Assembly: GCF_018320785.1 (NCBI RefSeq)
Contig: NC_054886.1
Location: 3,967,207-4,031,206, forward strand
Direction of reading: 5' to 3'
DNA length: 64,000 bases
Source of the DNA: Cheilinus undulatus
Lineage: Eukaryota; Chordata; Actinopteri; Labriformes; Labridae
Notes under the pieces: generated by a model
The model's input: the letters and a program-made list of their open reading frames with translations, nothing else
Databases searched by the model: none
What the model was told of the DNA's origin: nothing
Made by a program: the position numbers and the translations under genes
Shown: positions 57,526-64,000 of the stretch, piece after piece
Layout: the number at the start of each line of letters is the position of its first letter
Position numbering within the stretch: position 1 is the first letter of the stretch

Positions 57526-58423
57526 AGGCCAGTAAATATAAATGCATTAATGCTTATGATCAAGCTGGAAAGCTTAATGTGTTTAAAAAAATAATAATGC
57601 AATTTAATCATATGACTAAATTTGGCAACATCTTCCTCCCATAGTCCTCCTGCGAGGCTGTGCACGTCCCTGGGCTGAAAAGGTTAAAGGTGGGTCAAAC
57701 GCAGCCAGCAGTGATGAGTGAGGAGACAGACCCAGGTCTGCTTTACCACAAATTTGGATTTATAAAGCTGCCAAATGGAAGTCTGGATGGAACAAAAGTT
57801 GAGTGTACATACTGCTGTGATGAACCGTCTTTACAGCGAAGCACAATGAGTCTGAAGTTCCACCTCCGGGCAAAACACATCTTCTCTAATGTTAGCAAAG
57901 ATGCTAACAACAACATGGGATCAAGCCATAACACCAAGCTACGCCGGCGCAGTCCAGCAGACCTGGATTTGTTCCCAAAACAACAACATCTAAGCTAACT
58001 AATGCCATCACTAATGGGTCGAAAGAGACTGCAGACCATCAACATCGTTGACGACAAGGGGCTTCAAGACATACTACAGAGCACCTACGAGAACTACTGT
58101 CACAAGAATCTGTGAACTGTATGACAGCTAAAAAGGCAACTAAAGTGGAGCAGCTGGCCCGAGCTACATTTATTAGACTGATGAGAGACTACTGGACATC
58201 AGTCAGCAACTTCAGCTACCTCAGGGTAACACACACCTGATCACTGACTTTACAGCACAAGTTATTTACCTGATGTGTTTGTCTGTTGAGCTCGTTTGCC
58301 GTTTATAATATTATTGCTCAGTGAATTGAGACACTCTGATTTTTTCATTTAAACACCATACTTGTACTTATTAATCTCAAACAAAAATGCAAGTAAATTG
58401 CAGTATTTTAAATGTTAATTTAT

Positions 58424-58461
58424 AGATAATAATAATAATAATGTTAATAGTAATGATTATG

Positions 58462-58496
<35 letters not shown>

Positions 58497-58520
58497 AAAT
58501 AAAAATAATAATAACAATAT
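58424..58520. repeat. (AAT)n microsatellite
   Basis: Imperfect ATA/AAT repeats inside the hAT unit. Confidence 0.85.
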
Positions 58521-59279
58521 ATTTTCAGTAAAAAGCGATTTCAAAGTGCTGTACATAAAGTTAAAATAATGAAAATAAACTCTTGATAATATGAATGTTT
58601 AAAAATCTAAAATTTACTAAAATGTGAATAACTTGATTATTTTTTTTTTATCTATTAACGGCACTAGTTGCAGCCTGATGCTACCTGCGTTTAAATCCAT
58701 TGTTGCACACATTAATCTGCACTCAATACCTCATCGTGACAAAAAAAACAACTTTAGAATTTTTTGCAGGTTTATTAAAAAGAAAACCCTGAAATATCAC
58801 GTTGACATAAGCACTTAAGACTTTTTTCTCAGCTCTTCTTTTGGCATCAATTACAGCATCAAGTCTTTCAGAATTCTACAACTCCTGGATTGGGAATTTT
58901 CTGCAATTCTACTTTGCAAAACCTTTTAGGCTCAGTCAGCTTAGATTGGATGTGGACCGCCGTTTTCAGGTCTCTTCAGAGATGTATGATAGGGTTCAAA
59001 TCAGTTAAGTCACTCTAGGCCACTTCTGTGCTGTCTCGGCGGTGGGCTTAGGGTCACTTTCATGTTACAGGGTAAACCTTCAGCCCAATCTGAGGTCCTG
59101 AGCAGTGTGGAACGGTTTTTCATCATATTTATCTGTACTTTTCTCCATTCAGCTTTCCCTCTATCCTGACCAGTCGCCCAGTCCTTGCTGCTGAAAAACA
59201 CCCCCAATGCATGATGCTGCCACCACCATGCTTCACTGTTGAGATGCTATTTCAAGAGGGTCTGGCTGCAGCCCTCAAG

Positions 59280-59395
59280 CAAAACTCTACGCTGGGGCAT
59301 TCGGTTGGAGACCTCTACGCTGGGGCAAAACCTCTATGCTGGGGCGAAACCTCTACGCTGGGGCGAAACCTCTTCGCTGGGGCGTGATGTCATTG
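59280..59395. repeat. 20-bp minisatellite
   Basis: Five to six units of 'aacctctacgctggggc(g/a)a', GC-richer than the surroundings, lying within the decayed Tc1-like element. The block continues into 'aagcctacgctaaggcgtg' variants. Confidence 0.75.
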
Positions 59396-59814
59396 CCCAA
59401 GCCTACGCTAAGGCGTGCAGCGTGTTAGCTGTTGTTAGCATGACCTAGCTGTTGTTAGCATGACTACAACGTTGTGCTTATGACACAATTGGGCGTGCAG
59501 CAACACACCCCGACCCTTACGCTAGGAAGCCCCAGTGTATGGGTCTACACTATTAAACCCTGACTGGTTCGGTTTAGGGGTTTAAATCCAACTGGTTAGG
59601 TTTAGGCATTTGCAGCATTAGTGCAGCAGGGTTTCTTTGTAGCCTTGCAATTATCCTGTCTTTGAGCTCTGCAGATAGTTTTTTGACCCGATGGCTTGGT
59701 TTTGCACTGTATCCAATCAGTGAAACTTGCAAAGCAGATTGGTTTGCCTGTTTCCATGTTTTTAACTGGCAAATCCATCTTGCAAAGCTTCTGTCTGAAC
59801 AGAATTGAGTTCTT

Positions 59815-60010
59815 ATCAAAAACGTCAAAAGTCGTGTACTGACATGTCTACAGTCACCATGGTTCGTGCTATGCAGTTATGGAGTTTACTTGTCGGTAGT
59901 GGCGCACCTTGGCAGAGGCTAAGATGGCATGTGTTTTGTAGCTCTGATTGACCCTTAAAGATGTGACGAACAGAAAGTTCATCCAATCACCCTCCGAGTG
60001 TTTTTTTTTC
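59815..60010 (-). repeat. Dispersed repeat, copy 2
   Basis: Inverted copy of the repeat at 55715-55965. Confidence 0.6.
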
Positions 60011-60019
60011 AAAGGCTCT

Positions 60020-60717
60020 GTCCTTTCCCAAATGCAATCTATGAAAGTTTTACCAGATGGATGTGTGAAGCAAATCCATCTGTCGTTGCACTGGTTGTTG
60101 TATCGATTCTCAGCACCGTTATGTGCATGGCTTTCACAAACTCTTTCTCCCTTTATTTTCTGTCTCTCTTCATATAATAAAAAAGCAAAAAGCTCAAAAA
60201 CCTTTCCTTAAAAAAAGTCAGAGAAATAGCAGAGGGTAGACACATTCAGAAAAATACTCCATCTGAAGCCTTGACGGGATGACTGTGTTTGATCCGTTTC
60301 CACAAAACTGTCCAGTTTGGTTGAGTCCAGTTTTGTGATGTTTCAGCACATGAAACTCTGATATTACCCATGTTGCCTCAGCTGATGTCCATCTCACCAA
60401 CCTCCAGTCTCGCTTGTTGTGATGGGATCCAGGTGATTCGGCCCAGCTCAGCAGGGCTGGTTGTTTGACTCCCAAACAGATCTCCATTGGTACCAGTTTG
60501 GCTTTTTAAATGTGGATTAAATAACAGCAAAGGATGGAGGAAAGAAAACTGGGACTCAAACGGGAGCTAGCTACCGAGGCTAACATAAAAGAGCAGTTTC
60601 TTAGTGCAGGCTCGTTTGTGAATGGCTGATTATTACTCCGCTGCTCATACCACAAGGTCTTTTTTGGTTGATTGTACATCCCTGTTTCAAGCATTGCGAT
60701 AAAAATGAAGATTTTTC
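60020..60717. other. Spacer, no gene seen
   Basis: No recognisable exon or element termini. Ends at the CCATCCATCCATC tract that is the 3' tail of the Rex3 copy. Confidence 0.5.
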
Positions 60718-63065
60718 CATCCATCCATCCATCTTCTTCCACTTATCCGAGATTGGGTCACGGGGGCAACAGCCTAAGCAGGGAAGCCCAGACTTCCTTC
60801 TCCCCCGGCCACTTCATCCAGCTCTTCCCAGGGGATCCCGAGGCATTCCCAGGCCAGCCGAGCGACATAGTCTCTTCAGCGTGTCCTGGGTCTTTCCCGG
60901 GGCCTCCTCCCAGTGGGACTTGCCCGGAACACCTCACCAGGGAGGCATCCAGGAGGCATCCGGACCAGATGCCCGAGCCACCTCATCTGGCTCCTCTCAA
61001 CGCGGAGGAGCAGCGGCTCTACTCCGAGTCTCTCCCGGATGGCCGAGCTTCTCACCCTATCTCTAAGGGAGGGCCCAGACACCCTGCGTAGGAAACTCAT
61101 TTCAGCTGCCTGTATCCACGATCTTGTTCTATCGGTCACTACCCACCGCTCATGACCACAGGTGAGGGTGGGAACGTAGATCGACCGGTAAATTGAGAGC
61201 TTCACCTTTCGACTCAGCTCTTTCTTCACCATGACAGACCAATTCAGAGACCGCATCACTGCTGACGCCGCACCGATCCGCCTGTCGATCTTCCGTTCCA
61301 TTCTTCCCTCACTCGTGAACAAGACCCCGAGATACTTGAACTCCTCCACTTGGGGCAGGATTTCATTCCTAACCTGGACAGGGCATTCCACCCTTTTCCG
61401 ACTGAGGACCATGGTCTCAGATTTGGAGGTGCTGATTCTCATCCCAGCTGCTTCACACTTGGTTGCAAACCATTCCAGAGAGAGCTGGAGGTCCCGGTCT
61501 GATGAAGCCAACAGGACCACATCATCCGCAAAAAGCAGAGACCCAATCCTGAGGCCACCAAACCGGACGCCCTCAACGCCCTGGCTGCGCCTAGAAATTC
61601 TGTCCATAAAAGTTATGAACAGAACTGGTGACAAAGGGCAGCCCTGGCGGAGTCCAACACGCACCGGGAACGAGTCCGACTTACTTCCGGCAATGCGGAC
61701 CAAGCTCTGGCACTGGTCGTACCAAACTGCCCTTATCAGGGGGTCCGGCAACTCCGTACTCCCAGAGCACCCTCCACAGGATTCCTCATGGGACACGGTC
61801 GAATACCTACTCCAGATCCACAAAACACATCTAGACTGGTTGGGCAAACTCCCATGCACCCTCTAGGACCCTACCGAGAGTGTAAAGTTGGTCCACTGTT
61901 CCACGGCCGGGACGAAAACCACATTGCTCCTCCTGAATCTGAGGATCGACTATTCGACGGACTCTCCTCTACAGGACCCCCAAATAGACCTTACTGGGGA
62001 GGCTGAGGAGTGTGATCCCTCTATAATTGGAACACACCTTCTGGTCCCCCTTCTTAAAGAGGGGAGCCACCATCCCAGTCTGCCAGTCCAGGGGCACTGT
62101 CCCTGATGTCCACACGATGTTGCAAAGGCGTGTCAGCCATGACAGCCCTACAATATCCAGAGTCTTGACAAACTCAGAGCGGATCTCATTCACCCCCAGG
62201 GCCCTGCCACCAAGGAGCTTTTTGACCACCTCAGCGACCTCAGCCCCAGAAATAGAAGAGCCCACATCCGCGTGCCCAGACTCTGCTTCCTCATCGGAAG
62301 GCGTGTCGATGGGATTGAGGAGGTCTTTGAAATATTCTTTCCACCGACCCACAACATCCCAGGTCAAGGTCAACAGCGCGCCATCTCCAATGTACAAGGT
62401 GTTGACAGTGCACTGCTTCCCCCTCCTGAGACACCGGATGGTGGTCCAGAATCTTGTTGAAGCTGTATGGAAGTCATTCTCCATGGCCTCTCCGAACTCC
62501 ACCCACGTCCAAGTTTTTGCCTTGGCAACCTCTGAAGCTGCAAACTGCTTGGCCTGCCAGTACCTGTCAGCTGCCTCTGGAGTCCCACAGGCCAAAAAGG
62601 CCCGATAAGACTCCTTCTTCAGCTTGACAGCGTCCCTCACCACCGGTGTCCACCAGGGGGTTCGAGGGTTGCCGCCACGACAGGCACCGACCACCTTACG
62701 GCTGCAGCTCCTATCAGCCGCCACGACAATAGAGGCACGGAACACGGCCCACTCAGACTCAATGTCCCCCGCCTCCCCCCGGAACATGGTTGAAGCTCTG
62801 TCGGAGGTGAGAGTTGAAGCGCCTTCTGGGCACTCTGCCAGACGTTCCCAGCAGACCCTCACCATACGTTTGGGCCTGACAGGTCTGACCGGCTTCCTCA
62901 GCGGAGCCAACTCACAACCAGGTGGTGATCAGTTGACAGCTGCGCCCCTGTCTTTGACTGAGTGTCCAGGGCATGTGCTACCAGGAGCATGAAGCCCCCG
63001 ACAACATAGCTCCCAGGATTCTTGGGACACGCAAACCCCTCCACCGCGTTAAGTTGGCAGCTCAG
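60718..63065 (-). mobile_element. Rex3 (RTE-clade) LINE, 5'-truncated
   Basis: Minus strand, about 2.35 kb, with a (GATG)n tail at 60718-60735. The frame 61969-62910 covers the region after the endonuclease and the start of the reverse transcriptase (DWQTGMVAPLFKKGDQKVCS, NYRGITLLSLPSKVY). The frame 60876-61859 covers VGLRQGCPLSPVLFITFMDR, the catalytic LLFADDVVLLAS, SKSETMVLSRK, YLGVLFTSEGRMER and MRWLGHLVRMPPG. Two frames that follow each other show at least one frame break. The wording matches the Rex3 elements found across teleosts, including the segment commonly used to detect Rex3 near 61630-62090. The endonuclease is missing. Confidence 0.9.
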
Positions 63066-63690
63066 GGAGGGGAAAATGAGGATTTTTTAAATATGTTAAA
63101 GGGGCTCAGCTAGCCTCTTAGCTCAGTACAACACTCTTGTTTGCCTTAAACTGGCTAGATGATGCTAGATGCTAGAAGGTCTGCAGAACTGAGTAATATG
63201 GGTATTGCTCACCACCACACCAGGTAGATCAGTTAAACTATGATAAAAATCCCTTTTTTGTAAGTTTAGGAATCCTGTTCAATGTTTGTAGACATTTTCT
63301 AATGATGATTGCAGCGTACGTGTCCATTTAAAGTATTAACATTCCTCCATTCATAATCATTCCTCATCGCTGTCCTCCACTTCCTGATCCCCTCATGCAT
63401 TCTGGGTCATGTGATTGCAAACAACCAGTTGCAGTCACCTGATAAAATCACAACAAAAACTTACCTTAAACCCTTATTTTTGTGTTGTTTTAATACTAAA
63501 TAATTATTTTAAGCTTCTAAGTGCATTCTAGACTGGAGCAGCAACAATCATGTCATCAAAATGAATAGGGGAGGTATGGTAAATTTAGAATTGGTTTGAT
63601 TTGAAAACCTTTGTTGAGTGGACTCCTGAGCCAGAATGGAATCAGATCATGACAGAAAAAAAAGATACACACAAACTTTTTTGAGGCTTC
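63066..63690. other. Spacer, no gene seen
   Basis: AT-rich single-copy-looking DNA with no supported feature. Confidence 0.5.
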
Positions 63691-63694
63691 CTAA

Positions 63695-63885
63695 ATATCC
63701 AACCTAGATAAGAGCCATCATTTTCTTTATGTAACTGTAAACTATAGATGGCAGTGAAGGTGTGATCTTGTTTCCTTAGAAGGACATAAGTGTCACATCC
63801 AATCAAACCAATCAAATGCAGTCTTGTTTCTCAAGAGAGGAGACTGTACCGAGGTTATTTCCATTCATACAGGAACCCCGACACG
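63695..63885 (+). promoter_or_regulatory. Promoter of gene H with CCAAT boxes
   Basis: Strongly similar to 26380-26571 before gene D, from 'gataagagccat' to 'aggaaccccgacac'. It has CCAAT at 63799-63803 and again at 63808-63812, about 75-87 bp before the ATG. Confidence 0.55.
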
Positions 63886-63940
63886 ATGACATCTACAGTG
63901 TTTGTCTGCTTCTTGATGCCTTTGTTCATGGCAGGAATGG
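63886..63940 (+). CDS. nitr: NITR gene H, first exon (runs off the window)
   Basis: A 55-bp signal-peptide exon, ATG to the donor GTGAG, encoding MTSTVFVCFLMPLFMAGMG and ending one base into the next codon, as in D and E. The exon length equals that of E and F, and the promoter and 5' leader match gene D. The Ig exon would start beyond about 64000 and is not visible, so intactness is unknown. Confidence 0.75.
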
Positions 63941-64000
63941 GTGAGTTTTTAAGGGCTAGAGTTTTATACTTTAAAGTAAATCTTTATGAAAGTGATCTGT

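Larger units (their letters stand above)
54636..58666 (+). mobile_element. Composite hAT unit of about 4 kb
   Basis: The outer ends TAGGCCTGTTAATA and the complement TAGTGCCGTTAATA are flanked by the exact octamer GTTGCAGC (54628-54635 and 58667-58674), a hAT-type duplication. Inside, the 5' part of a BED-finger hAT transposase occurs twice: at 54722-54940, and at 57660-57998 with CTYCC and a FHLRAKH zinc-binding pattern after KLPNGSLDG. Between the two lie a 58-bp minisatellite, a dispersed repeat, a TTAA element and a piece resembling an NITR 3' flank. The catalytic domain is largely missing, so it could not move alone. Confidence 0.65.
54576..59830 (-). mobile_element. Tc1-like element split by a composite hAT insertion
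   Basis: The left end (TACAGAGCATTCAGAAAGC, then 'gttttgttatgttgcagc') is at 54574-54635. The sequence resumes at 58667 ('gttgcagcctgatgc...cattaatctgcactcaatacc') and continues through Tc1-like transposase coding on minus. The frame 59574-59828 holds the N terminus, VKKLSAELKDRIIARLQRN. Everything between 54636 and 58666 is a later insertion. A 20-bp minisatellite interrupts it near 59280-59390. Not functional. Confidence 0.7.

Noticed and set aside
60668-62992. Long plus-strand frames opposite the Rex3 copy
   Set aside because: Shadow frames of a GC-rich reverse-transcriptase sequence; the minus strand carries the recognisable domains.

Overview
This window reads as genomic DNA of a ray-finned (teleost) fish, probably a percomorph; I cannot name the species. 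It carries a cluster of novel immune-type receptor (NITR) genes, a teleost-only family of two-Ig-domain receptors. The background is typical fish repeat DNA: Rex1 and Rex3 LINEs, several Tc1-like transposons, hAT-type elements with 8-bp target duplications, TTAA-flanked piggyBac-like elements, and microsatellites.

Layout of the receptor genes: gene A, minus, 6479-10550, intact; fragment B, plus, two 3' exons at 13598-13638 and 16043-16162; gene C, plus, 22321-25266, a pseudogene with two frameshifts; gene D, plus, 26572-28009, intact; gene E, plus, 30665-32655, intact; gene F, minus, 41865-45662, intact; gene G, minus, 50901-54100, intact; gene H, plus, first exon only at 63886-63940, running off the window. 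I assembled exons by hand from reading frame, splice phase and comparison between paralogues. Each intact gene encodes a signal peptide, a V-type Ig domain, an I-type Ig domain with six cysteines and a J-like FGxGT motif, one membrane span, and a short tail. The first tail tyrosine motif is a classic ITIM (LxYxxL); a second, ITIM-like CVYxxV motif lies about 25 residues on. All appear to be inhibitory-type cell-surface receptors of cytotoxic or NK-like lymphocytes. A CCAAT box lies about 65-90 bp before each start codon.

The main result is how the cluster evolves. Genes E and F are the facing ends of a large inverted repeat (about 28.8-31.5 kb against 44.8-48.25 kb). Their leader, leader intron and Ig exon are almost identical, but identity stops at the splice donor after the Ig exon. 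Gene E then uses a membrane and tail module like that of C and D, and gene F a different one. The nucleotide differences I found in the E/F Ig-coding exon all change amino acids, and several fall in CDR-like loops. The I domain of gene A is nearly identical to that of E and F although its V domain is very different. Gene A alone keeps an intron between the two Ig domains.

The rest is mostly repeats. 32.7-41.8 kb holds a Rex1 copy, a Tc1 relic and long CCATTTTTGCC-like low-complexity arrays. 54.6-59.8 kb is a nested set: a Tc1-like element split by a roughly 4-kb composite hAT unit, which itself holds a 58-bp minisatellite and a TTAA element. 60.7-63.1 kb is a 5'-truncated Rex3. Two candidate non-NITR gene ends on the minus strand (5633-5948 and 18703-19791) and one unrecognised ORF (19414-19760) are reported with low confidence.
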